Of a stretch of DNA of 64,000 nt, positions 56,916-64,000 are shown piece by piece. Below the pieces are notes generated by a model. It was not told the DNA's origin. It saw nothing but the letters and a program-made list of their open reading frames with translations, and made no database searches. Origin of the DNA: Candidatus Sumerlaeaceae bacterium (GTDB lineage: Bacteria > Sumerlaeota > Sumerlaeia > Sumerlaeales > Sumerlaeaceae); NCBI GenBank assembly GCA_026418615.1, contig JAOAAY010000001.1, positions 78,052-142,051 of the forward strand. The letters are read 5' to 3'. Positions within the stretch are counted from its first letter, which is position 1, and every line of letters starts with the position of its first letter. The position numbers and the translations under genes are program-made.

Positions 56916-58187
56916 TTAGAGCAAGGCAGCCAATTGAAGGAGGCGCGCGGCCGAGCCCGCCACAGCGGCCAAGTCATCGCGGGCGCTCGACGCAACATGC
57001 CAGCAATCGGATGCAAGATCCGCCAGCAGGTCGGGATGACGCGCGTCAGTCGAGTCGAGCACCTCGCGAATATGGCGCAAGGTTCCTGCCTCGGGTCCGC
57101 GTCTGCCTTGGAGGCCTGCACTGTCCAGTATTTCAATAACCGAGGCCAGCGGATCGCCCTCTGCAGGACGGGCCGGTTGCCCGAACGCAGACTGCAACAG
57201 CACCAAGGCATCGGCGTCCGGCCAGGACGCGCACCGGATGACAATGCCGTCCGACTCGGGGTGAGGAGAGTTCACCGCCGTATGAAATTCTTTCTCATCC
57301 CATCCTGTCTCACGACAGACGAACCGCAGCAACGCATGCTGACTGGCTGCATCTGACGAAGCCTCGCGAGAAATGGCGCCATGCACGAGGCGTTGCTCCA
57401 TCCATTCGCGCATGGCAGGATGAGCCTCGGCTTCCGGCGGGACCTCGAGCAGGATGCGCAGTCCGCGCCGGCCGGCGATCATCCGGCCGATAAGCCCCGA
57501 AAGAAAATCACCGAGCCGCTGAACCTGCCATTCAGACCAGCGACGATACCGATCGTCGTCGGGGTCCGAAGTCAATTTGCGTAGATCGAACAACAGCGAC
57601 CGGTCCACGGCCGAACTGCAAGCCGCGCAGCGGCATAATGCCTGCGCAGGTGCGCAAAATTGGCCCGGCACCGCAAAGGTGTCGAGTATCACTCCATCCA
57701 CCGGGTAAGCGCTGACCATGGCGCTCATCACATCACCGAGAAACCGGCGCACCTCCGGACGGTTGCTGCACAGGTAGTACGGTCCGTCGCTGAACCCCGG
57801 TGACCGTTCCGTCTCCACTTGCCAACGGCGCAAAAGCCTTGGCACAGCCCCAAGGGACTCATCCAGATTCAACAGCGACGCACAACCGTAGACCAGCAAA
57901 CCCGCCTGTGAGGCGGCCGCGCACACCAGCGGCAGCAGATCACCCAGTCCAAGTGCGGCTTCAGGCCAAGGCCTCGGTCGTCGTCCGTGGGACTCATTCG
58001 GCCAGCAAATGCGCCCGCTCGCGTAAACAGGAACCGCTACACCATTGAACCCTGCCTCGGCGGCTACCGCGACAAGGTCCCCCACTGATCCGTTCGGCTG
58101 GGGCTTCGAAAGCGGAAGGCGCAAGATCCGGGACTCAATCCCGGCAAACCCCAGTCGTCCGCCCACGGGCAGCGGCTTCTCAGACAT
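56916..58187 (-). CDS. GHL10-like putative glycoside hydrolase
   Basis: A 423-aa TIM-barrel protein resembling glycosyl hydrolase-like family 10 (DUF187/GHL10). The strongest sign is YYLCSNRPEVRRFLGDVMSAMVSAYPVDGVILDTF, the family's pattern of NPEVR followed by DGxxxD. There is no signal peptide, and a Cys-rich stretch (CRCAACSS) follows. Its ATG directly abuts the stop of a sugar ABC permease gene, so it probably acts on the imported sugar. The catalytic residues cannot be assigned with confidence. Confidence 0.65.
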   Translation of the reverse strand: MSEKPLPVGGRLGFAGIESRILRLPLSKPQPNGSVGDLVAVAAEAGFNGVAVPVYASGRICWPNESHGRRPRPWPEAALGLGDLLPLVCAAASQAGLLVYGCASLLNLDESLGAVPRLLRRWQVETERSPGFSDGPYYLCSNRPEVRRFLGDVMSAMVSAYPVDGVILDTFAVPGQFCAPAQALCRCAACSSAVDRSLLFDLRKLTSDPDDDRYRRWSEWQVQRLGDFLSGLIGRMIAGRRGLRILLEVPPEAEAHPAMREWMEQRLVHGAISREASSDAASQHALLRFVCRETGWDEKEFHTAVNSPHPESDGIVIRCASWPDADALVLLQSAFGQPARPAEGDPLASVIEILDSAGLQGRRGPEAGTLRHIREVLDSTDARHPDLLADLASDCWHVASSARDDLAAVAGSAARLLQLAALL

Positions 58188-59102
58188 CTACCTGATTCCT
58201 CCCGCCGTCAGTCCCGTCGTAATATGCCGCTCCGCCAGCAAGAACAGCACGACCATCGGCAGCGTCGCGAGCAGCGCTGCGGCCATGACCAGATTCCACT
58301 GAACCTCGTACATGCCGATCAGCGAAAAGAGCCCCACGATCACGGGACGCCGCTCCGGCGCGGCCAACAGCGTCAAAGCAAAGATAAATTCATTCCACGA
58401 TGCGATGAACACGAAAATGATTGCCGTGACAATGCCCGGTGCCGCGAGGGGCATCAACACATGCACGGCCATTCGCCACCATGAGCAGCCGTCCACAAAC
58501 GCTGCCTCCTCAATCTCCACCGGTACGCTTGCAAAATACCCCGATAGCATCCAGATGGCAAACGCCGTATTGAACGCCGCATTGACCAGTATCAGGCCGA
58601 ACAAGTTGTTTGCCAGCGTTTCGGGCGCACCGGCCGGAATGAGAAAGCCGAGCCCTGCACCGGCCAATATTTCATAAAACCATTGCACGGATGTGCCGGC
58701 AAACAATTTGTACAGCCCGATGATGATCACGATCGGCGAAAACATCTGCGTCACAAGAACCCCCTGCAGAAAGAGCCGCCGCCCGCGGAACTGCAGCCGC
58801 GACAACGCATAGGCCGCCGGCAGCGACACTCCCGTGGCCAGCAGTGTGGCGCCCGTGGCGATGATCGCCGAGTTCAAAAAATAGCGCCCCATCAATGGCA
58901 CGCGCGTCCAAAGCGACCAGAAATTACTCCATAGCGGATTCCGCGGCAGCCAGCGGAAGTCTTCGGCGCCGGAGTAAATCTCAATGTTGGTCTTCAGCGA
59001 TGCACTCAGCATGACCGCAAACGGAAACAGAATCACTGCGCAGAAAGGCAGCACAAATGCTGCGGTGTTGACGCCACGCCACAGGCCAGCCCTGCCGCGC
59101 AC
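58188..59102 (-). CDS. Carbohydrate ABC transporter permease (MalG/UgpE-like)
   Basis: A 304-aa inner-membrane permease with six hydrophobic segments and the cytoplasmic EAA loop EIEEAAFVDGCSWWRMAVHVLMPLAAPG that docks the ATPase. This is the MalG-type half of a CUT1 sugar importer. It starts with GTG 3 bases after its partner permease and runs straight into the GHL10-like gene. Confidence 0.93.
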   Translation of the reverse strand: MRGRAGLWRGVNTAAFVLPFCAVILFPFAVMLSASLKTNIEIYSGAEDFRWLPRNPLWSNFWSLWTRVPLMGRYFLNSAIIATGATLLATGVSLPAAYALSRLQFRGRRLFLQGVLVTQMFSPIVIIIGLYKLFAGTSVQWFYEILAGAGLGFLIPAGAPETLANNLFGLILVNAAFNTAFAIWMLSGYFASVPVEIEEAAFVDGCSWWRMAVHVLMPLAAPGIVTAIIFVFIASWNEFIFALTLLAAPERRPVIVGLFSLIGMYEVQWNLVMAAALLATLPMVVLFLLAERHITTGLTAGGIR

Positions 59103-59105
59103 CGC

Positions 59106-59999
59106 TCAGTCCCCTCTTCGCCTAAGCAAAATGCTATAGGTCACGCTAAAGGCCATCAGCACCGCGAACACGATAACCGCTTCGGCGCTCGCAACAGCAA
59201 ACTGTTTATCGGTAAACGCCCGCTTGTACAGGTGTGTCATGATGATATCCGTCGTATTCGCCGGCCCGCCGCCCGTCATGGTCCAGACAATCGGGAACGA
59301 GTTGAACACATAGATGACATTGATCACCGTGGCGATGGCAAAAACCTCGCGCAGGTGAGGTACGGTGATGCTGAGAAACGAACGAACGGCCGAGGCTCCG
59401 TCCACCTTGGCGGCCTCGTACAGGTCGCGCGGGATGGCCTGAAGACCCGCCAGGAAAACGGTGGTTGTAAACGGAATCGAAACAAATACCGCGACGCCGA
59501 TCATCACGGGAAAACTCGTGTCGCGCTGAGCAAGCCAGTAAATAGGCTCGCTTACGAGACCAGACTGAATGAGCCACGCGTTCACAGGTCCCACTTCACC
59601 GTCGAAGATGTAGCGCCACACGATGGCGCTGATGACCAGCGACGACGCCCACGGCAGGATCAGGATCGCCCGCGCAACCGGACGCAGAACGAACCGGCGG
59701 TTGAGGAAAAGACTCGCCACAAGCGAGATTCCAAGCGTGAGTACAACCACGGCCGTGGTCCACACCATCGTGTTCCAAAACGCGTAGCGAAATTCCGTAT
59801 CCTCCAGCGTGACGCGAAAATTGCGCAGACCGGCAAACCCCGTGCGGTTCGCATACCGGTCCAAAGTGCAGAACGCATTGATGCATGTCTCACCGATCGG
59901 CACCATCAACACCGCCGCCACCAGCAGTGTCGCAGGCAGCAGGCACAGGTAGGGTATCCACGCGCGTCGCGCGGGGAGAAATGGAGAAGCGCCAGCCAT
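59106..59999 (-). CDS. Carbohydrate ABC transporter permease (MalF/UgpA-like)
   Basis: A 297-aa inner-membrane permease, the MalF/UgpA-type partner of the next gene. The EAA loop is LYEAAKVDGASAVRSFLSITVPHLR, and the PANTTDI-type periplasmic motif before the last helix is present. No substrate-binding protein or ATPase gene is adjacent: upstream is folK on the other strand. The start at MAGASPFLPARRAW is used since the upstream part of the frame overlaps folK. Confidence 0.93.
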   Translation of the reverse strand: MAGASPFLPARRAWIPYLCLLPATLLVAAVLMVPIGETCINAFCTLDRYANRTGFAGLRNFRVTLEDTEFRYAFWNTMVWTTAVVVLTLGISLVASLFLNRRFVLRPVARAILILPWASSLVISAIVWRYIFDGEVGPVNAWLIQSGLVSEPIYWLAQRDTSFPVMIGVAVFVSIPFTTTVFLAGLQAIPRDLYEAAKVDGASAVRSFLSITVPHLREVFAIATVINVIYVFNSFPIVWTMTGGGPANTTDIIMTHLYKRAFTDKQFAVASAEAVIVFAVLMAFSVTYSILLRRRGD

Positions 60000-60015
60000 G
60001 TAGCCAACCTTCGTG

Positions 60016-60543
60016 ATGACCCCAAACGCCGATTTCAACCTGACTGAGCATGATGCCGTTCTGGGTCTCGGCTCAAATGTGGGGTCAGAACAAGAAAAGT
60101 TGTCGGCACTTCGCATGGCGTGCGACCATTTGGCCGCACACCCCGCCATACGGATTGTGGCTCGCTCGTCTGTGTACCGTACCCCCCCTTGGGGAGAGAC
60201 GGCTCAGCCGGAGTTTCTCAACGCAGCCGTGAGAATCTGCACGCGCCTTCAAACCACGGAATTGCTTGGGGTTGTGAAGTCCATCGAGCGCCTCGTTGGC
60301 CGTGTGCCCACCTATCGGTGGGGTCCGCGAGTCATTGACATCGACATTCTGCTTTACGACAGATTTTCCTACGACACGCCGGACCTGACCGTCCCTCATC
60401 GCCATCTGCTTGAGCGCCCGTTCGCCTGCCTGCCGGCTTTGGAGGTCGCCCCTGATGTACGGCTGCCAAGCGGACTGCTTTTGCGCGAGGCGGCCTCAGA
60501 ACTCATGCAAACGGCACGGCTCGATCGGGTGGCTAACCTTTAG
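60016..60543 (+). CDS. folK: 2-amino-4-hydroxy-6-hydroxymethyldihydropteridine diphosphokinase
   Basis: FolK adds pyrophosphate to the pterin in folate synthesis. The family pattern is clear: AVLGLGSNVG, SSVYRTPPWGETAQPEFLNA, and RWGPRVIDIDILLYD with the Mg-binding aspartates, then VPHRHLLERPFACLPALEVAP. Length is 175 aa. A GTG directly before the ATG is an alternative start. Only 16 bases separate it from the divergent permease, so promoters must overlap coding sequence. Its stop overlaps that of lpxB. Confidence 0.96.
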   Translation: MTPNADFNLTEHDAVLGLGSNVGSEQEKLSALRMACDHLAAHPAIRIVARSSVYRTPPWGETAQPEFLNAAVRICTRLQTTELLGVVKSIERLVGRVPTYRWGPRVIDIDILLYDRFSYDTPDLTVPHRHLLERPFACLPALEVAPDVRLPSGLLLREAASELMQTARLDRVANL

Positions 60544-61697
60544 GCGATTCCCCGCACGACGCTCAGAACGGCCTCAGCCGCGCGGCGCGAGGCGCCCGGC
60601 CCGCCAACGGCTGCTGCTACTCGGCCCAGTTTTTCCTTTTGTCGGGCCAAGGCCGCTGGGTTTTCAAGAATTTCGAGCGCCGCTTGGGCTATGCCCGCAG
60701 GCGTGGCCCGCCTCTGCAGCAGTTCCGGCGCAACCTCTTCGTTTGCGACGATGTTCACCAACCCGATCCAAGGAATTCGCAAAACCGCCCGGGCCATCAA
60801 TTCCGTCAGCCAAGACACGCGGTAAATGATGACCATGGGAACCCCGAGCAATGCCAGTTCGAGCGTGCTCGTACCGCTCTTGCAGAGGGCAAACTGCATG
60901 GCAGCCCTGACCGAGCGATGATCGGTTTCGGCCAAGCGCAGAGGCACATCCGGAAATCGCGCACAATACTTGTCAATCAGTGGGCGCGACACAGTCTCGG
61001 CTCTCGGCAAGACGAACACAGACTCCGGAATGCGTCGTGCGATGAGTCGCGCGGCTCCCAGCATGGCCTCCAGGTGGCGAACGATCTCCGGTTCCCGGCT
61101 TCCGGGCAGGATACCAATCACTTTGGCCTCGGGAGCAATCCCTAACATGGTGCGCACTTCCGCAGCGGGGCGCAGAGGTTCGTTATGATCCGCCAGCGGA
61201 TGCCCCACATAGGTTACCGGAACCCCCGCTTGCCGGTAAATGCGTTCTTCAAAGGGCAGGATCACAAGCATGAGGCGAACGGATTTGGCAATGATGGCCA
61301 GCCGCGACTTGTGCCAGGCCCAAATCTGGGGGGAAATGTAATAGATGACCGGAATGCCCCGCCGTGCGGCGGCCTGAGCGAGTCGCAGATTGAAGCCGGG
61401 ATAATCAACAAGAACAACGGCGTCCGGGCGCTCCGTGTCGAGGGTGGCTTCAGCCCGAGCCAGCAGAGCCTTGAGCCGGTTGTAATGCCTCAACGCCTGA
61501 CTCAGCCCGATGACGGGCATCTTTTGCGCGAGATTTTCGTCCAGCCGCATCCCCGCGCGCTCCATGGCCACACCGCCAAAACCGAAACACTGTGCCTGCG
61601 GCTCCAACTCGAGCAGATGCCTGATGAGGCGCGCGGCGTGCTGATCCCCCGAGTTTTCGCCTGCGACGAACAATAGGCGCGGCGCAGCGTCCGCCAT
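60540..61697 (-). CDS. lpxB: Lipid-A-disaccharide synthase
   Basis: LpxB joins UDP-2,3-diacylglucosamine and lipid X to form the lipid A disaccharide at the inner membrane, so the cell should make an outer membrane with lipid A. Signatures include FVAGENSGDQHAARLI, VDYPGFNLRLA, YYISPQIWAWH and GILPGSREPEI. Length (385 aa) is typical. The gene lies 6 bases downstream of a Gfo/Idh/MocA dehydrogenase gene on the same strand, and other lpx genes are not in the window. Confidence 0.97.
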   Translation of the reverse strand: MADAAPRLLFVAGENSGDQHAARLIRHLLELEPQAQCFGFGGVAMERAGMRLDENLAQKMPVIGLSQALRHYNRLKALLARAEATLDTERPDAVVLVDYPGFNLRLAQAAARRGIPVIYYISPQIWAWHKSRLAIIAKSVRLMLVILPFEERIYRQAGVPVTYVGHPLADHNEPLRPAAEVRTMLGIAPEAKVIGILPGSREPEIVRHLEAMLGAARLIARRIPESVFVLPRAETVSRPLIDKYCARFPDVPLRLAETDHRSVRAAMQFALCKSGTSTLELALLGVPMVIIYRVSWLTELMARAVLRIPWIGLVNIVANEEVAPELLQRRATPAGIAQAALEILENPAALARQKEKLGRVAAAVGGPGASRRAAEAVLSVVRGIA

Positions 61698-61703
61698 CAC
61701 CCG

Positions 61704-62678
61704 TCAGCCCGCCGCTTTGGTAAAGTGGTCGAGGCGCGATTTGACTTCGTCACACACGGCCACGGCCAGTTCCAATGCGTCGCGCGCGTGCTCGCCCTTG
61801 ACCATGGGCTCGGCCCCGCGCCGCACACAATCCACAAAATGATCCAACTCGAGACGCAGCGGCTCTTCCTTGGGCAGCCGCTCTTTCGTGCGTACGATCG
61901 TCACGGCAGGCATTCCCGGCTCCGGATTGCGCGTCCGGACACGCCGAAACAACTCCAGTTCCTGCTCGACATAGTCCACGGAGATGTAGGCGTCCTTCTG
62001 AAAGATGCGGATCTTGCGCTTCTTGACGGGCGTGACCCGGCTGGCCGTCAAATTCGCAATGCACCCGTTGGCGAAATGGATGCGCGCGTTGGCAATGTCT
62101 TCCTTGTCGCTGTAAATTCCTACTCCGGCGGCGTCTATGTGCGTCACGGGCGAGTTCACGATCTGCAGGATGATGTCGAGGTCATGAATCATCAGATCCA
62201 GCACCACCCCCACATCCACGATCCGCCCGGAGTAAGGGCCTAGGCGGTGGGTCTCGATAAAAGCCGGCTCCGTCACAAGTTGCTTGAGGCGCATGACAGC
62301 CGTATTGAAGCGCTCGATATGCCCCACCTGCAAAACGCAATTCTTGCGCTTGGCGAGTTCGATCAAATCGTGCGCCTCGGACACGGTCGTCGTGATGGGC
62401 TTCTCCACCAGCAGATGGATGCCCTGATTGAGGCAATCCATGGCGACAGCGTGATGATGGATGGTCGGGACGGCGATGCTTAGAGCATCCACCTGGCCAA
62501 ACAACTGGCGATAATCCGTGTAGGCACGCGTCTTGTACTGGCGTGCGACGCGCTCGGCCGTCCGGGGGTCAATGTCGGCAACCCCCACCAGTTCGCATTT
62601 CGGGTTGGTGGCATAGTTACGAGCGTGATGCTGCCCCAGCGAGCCAACGCCCACCACGCCTACGCGTACCTTTTGCAT
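61704..62678 (-). CDS. Gfo/Idh/MocA family sugar dehydrogenase (possible GnnA)
   Basis: A 324-aa NAD(P)-dependent oxidoreductase. The Rossmann motif VGVVGVGSLGQHHARNY opens the protein; EKPITTT and the AL-type barrel with HDLDIIL follow. Family members oxidise sugars or sugar nucleotides. It lies 6 bases before lpxB. In bacteria that make lipid A with GlcNAc3N, gnnA (UDP-GlcNAc 3-dehydrogenase) sits beside lpxA/lpxB, so GnnA is a fair guess; the aminotransferase gnnB is not seen. AAGGG lies 6 bases before the ATG. Confidence 0.88.
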   Translation of the reverse strand: MQKVRVGVVGVGSLGQHHARNYATNPKCELVGVADIDPRTAERVARQYKTRAYTDYRQLFGQVDALSIAVPTIHHHAVAMDCLNQGIHLLVEKPITTTVSEAHDLIELAKRKNCVLQVGHIERFNTAVMRLKQLVTEPAFIETHRLGPYSGRIVDVGVVLDLMIHDLDIILQIVNSPVTHIDAAGVGIYSDKEDIANARIHFANGCIANLTASRVTPVKKRKIRIFQKDAYISVDYVEQELELFRRVRTRNPEPGMPAVTIVRTKERLPKEEPLRLELDHFVDCVRRGAEPMVKGEHARDALELAVAVCDEVKSRLDHFTKAAG

Positions 62679-62784
62679 CAGCAACCCTTGGCCTTGATCT
62701 CGAGTTTAGCCAAACGGCACAAACCATGCGGGTATCGGCTCGCCGCCGCGGACGCGCAAGAACAATGTTCCGCGATCCTCACGC

Positions 62785-63069
62785 CTACACAGACTTGCCG
62801 CTTTTTGCCTTGAACTGCTCATGCATGTGTCGCCGGCAGGGCGTGCAAAGGTCAAACATGTAAGTCTCGAAGACCTGATCCATGGCCTCCTGAGGGTCAA
62901 TGGCGTCCAACCCCGCAATGATCTCACGCATTTCAGCGGCCGGGTCGGACATCAAATCCTCCGAGGTGAACTCAAGCGGTTCGGCTCGCGCAAACATTTC
63001 AATGCGGATCGAATACATTTGCTCCTCTCGGGGAACCTCGCGCCCGCAGTTGTCACAAGTCCGTTTCAT
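62785..63069 (-). CDS. Small zinc-ribbon-like protein, unknown function
   Basis: A 94-aa soluble protein with paired CxxC motifs at each end (CDNCGRE near the N-terminus; DLCTPCRRHMHEQF near the C-terminus) that could hold one zinc. The middle is acidic and helical. The family is not named to my knowledge. The ATG at MKRTCDNCG is used; earlier in-frame starts lack support. It lies 106 bases upstream of the sugar dehydrogenase gene on the same strand. Confidence 0.7.
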   Translation of the reverse strand: MKRTCDNCGREVPREEQMYSIRIEMFARAEPLEFTSEDLMSDPAAEMREIIAGLDAIDPQEAMDQVFETYMFDLCTPCRRHMHEQFKAKSGKSV

Positions 63070-63225
63070 GATGAGGCAAACACTATTAGACACGCGCAGG
63101 GCTGTTCTCAAACATAATCACTGACCCCCGGCGATGGTGGTCCCTGCTGAGTGATTCCCTGATTGCATTTCGCATCGAACATGGACACTCATGCCGGCTG
63201 CCAATCGAGAATCCCGGAGCAACGC

Positions 63226-64000
63226 ATGAAAGCCGTGATTTTCCGCCACCACGGCGGTCCCGAACAACTCAAGTATGTCAGCGTCCGGACGCCCAAGCCC
63301 GGGCCCGGCGAGGTGCTGATCCGAGTCAAAGCCGTGGCACTCAACCATCTCGACATTTGGATGCGACAGGGCCTTGGGGTGGAAATTCCCATGCCCCATA
63401 TCTCAGGCAGTGATGTTTGCGGCATTGTTGCCAAACTCGGCGAGGGCGTTAGTGGTCTGCGACCCGGAGACAGGGTCATCATCTCGCCCGGCCAGACCGG
63501 CGGAAGATACGATCACCTCTACCCCGGACATGAAAACCTCTGCCCGGACTTCCGCATCTTCGGCTTTCAAGTGCAGGGCGGATACGCCGAGTACTGCGTC
63601 ACGGAAGCACGCCATGTGATCCCCGTCTCGGCCAACCTCAGCCACACCGAGTGGGCAGCCATTCCTCTCACCTTCCTCACGGCGTACCACATGCTCCTCA
63701 CGCGCGCACGCTTGGAACCCGGACAGCGGGTTGTTGTCAACGGATGCGGGAGTGGTTTGGGGATCGCGGCCATTCAACTGGCCAAACTGACCGGCGCCTC
63801 CGTCATGGCCACCTCGCGCAGCGACCACAAACTGCGGCGGGCCCGGACAGAACTCCACGCCGACGAAACCCTCAATATCACCAAGGCCAACATGGTTGAG
63901 GCCGTTATGGATTGGACCGCAGGGCGCGGCGCCGATGTCGTGTTTGATCATGTGGGACCGGCGCTGTGGGAGGCCAGCATGCAGTGCCTCCGGCGCGGCG
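63226..64000 (+). CDS. Zinc-type alcohol dehydrogenase / quinone oxidoreductase family (3' truncated)
   Basis: A medium-chain dehydrogenase/reductase that runs past the window end; 258 residues are visible. The GroES-like domain begins MKAVIFRHHGGPEQLKYV and shows GSDVCGIVAKLGEGV. The nucleotide-binding half has VNGCGSGLGIAAIQLAKLTGA and DVVFDHVG. Catalytic-zinc ligands are not all evident, but the GHENLCPDF segment suggests a zinc-site loop. GGAG lies 7 bases before the ATG. The reaction cannot be named. Confidence 0.9.
   Translation, partial: MKAVIFRHHGGPEQLKYVSVRTPKPGPGEVLIRVKAVALNHLDIWMRQGLGVEIPMPHISGSDVCGIVAKLGEGVSGLRPGDRVIISPGQTGGRYDHLYPGHENLCPDFRIFGFQVQGGYAEYCVTEARHVIPVSANLSHTEWAAIPLTFLTAYHMLLTRARLEPGQRVVVNGCGSGLGIAAIQLAKLTGASVMATSRSDHKLRRARTELHADETLNITKANMVEAVMDWTAGRGADVVFDHVGPALWEASMQCLRRG

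Noticed and set aside
1..64000. CRISPR arrays, insertion sequences, prophage genes
   Set aside because: No regularly spaced repeats, transposases, integrases or phage structural genes were seen.

Overview
The window looks like a chromosome segment of a GC-rich, Gram-negative-type bacterium, probably from a poorly cultured phylum. Evidence for an outer membrane is lpxB (lipid A synthesis), several lipobox lipoproteins and O-antigen-ligase-like proteins. A type IV pilin-like prepilin, a GHL10/GH-rich secretome, two tiny cysteine-rich lipoproteins and an RNase E/G with a split S1 domain recall Sumerlaeota, Planctomycetota or Hydrogenedentota genomes. That placement is an impression, not a phylogeny. 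No phage, insertion sequence or CRISPR array was seen.

Bases 1-11294 hold the standout locus: one tightly packed plus-strand operon. It starts with the C-terminal part of a Pfa-type polyunsaturated fatty-acid synthase (KS-CLF-AT-DH-DH, cut by the window start). Then come a complete oleA-oleB-oleC-oleD set (head-to-head olefin synthesis through a beta-lactone) and a Sfp-type phosphopantetheinyl transferase. In Shewanella, Pfa-derived polyunsaturated chains are turned into a C31 nonaene by Ole enzymes. Here the two systems and the ACP-activating enzyme are in one transcription unit, which suggests a dedicated pathway for a long-chain polyunsaturated hydrocarbon.

Bases 11304-25920 carry a secreted pullulanase-like GH13, clpB, a stand-alone trpB, a secreted clan GH-A hydrolase, an N-acetylmuramoyl-alanine amidase, a small lipoprotein, a large TIM-barrel protein of unknown function, an EamA transporter, a family 4 uracil-DNA glycosylase, tRNA-Val(GAC), tRNA-Thr(CGT) and rluD. 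Bases 26069-31580 carry two tandem Cys-rich mini-lipoproteins with a strong terminator, pyrB, a polyprenyl glycosylphosphotransferase, a roughly 0.9 kb gene-empty stretch, an isolated prepilin gene with its own terminator, and xseB.

Bases 31778-47089 combine surface polysaccharide genes (two O-antigen-ligase-like proteins and two GT4 glycosyltransferases) with an amidohydrolase, an orphan OppF-type ATPase, the housekeeping run M50 protease-trpS-scpA-scpB, a rhomboid protease with a long extra domain translationally coupled to a macrodomain protein, and a NifU-C scaffold protein.

Bases 47415-64000 hold the RNase E/G with a ~500-residue insertion, a secreted GH3 enzyme, a membrane-inserted alkaline-phosphatase-superfamily protein, a TPR lipoprotein, gatA, a GHL10-like protein with two sugar ABC permeases but no binding protein or ATPase in view, folK, lpxB with an adjacent Gfo/Idh/MocA dehydrogenase (possible GnnA), a small Cys4 protein and the start of a zinc-type alcohol dehydrogenase that runs off the end.
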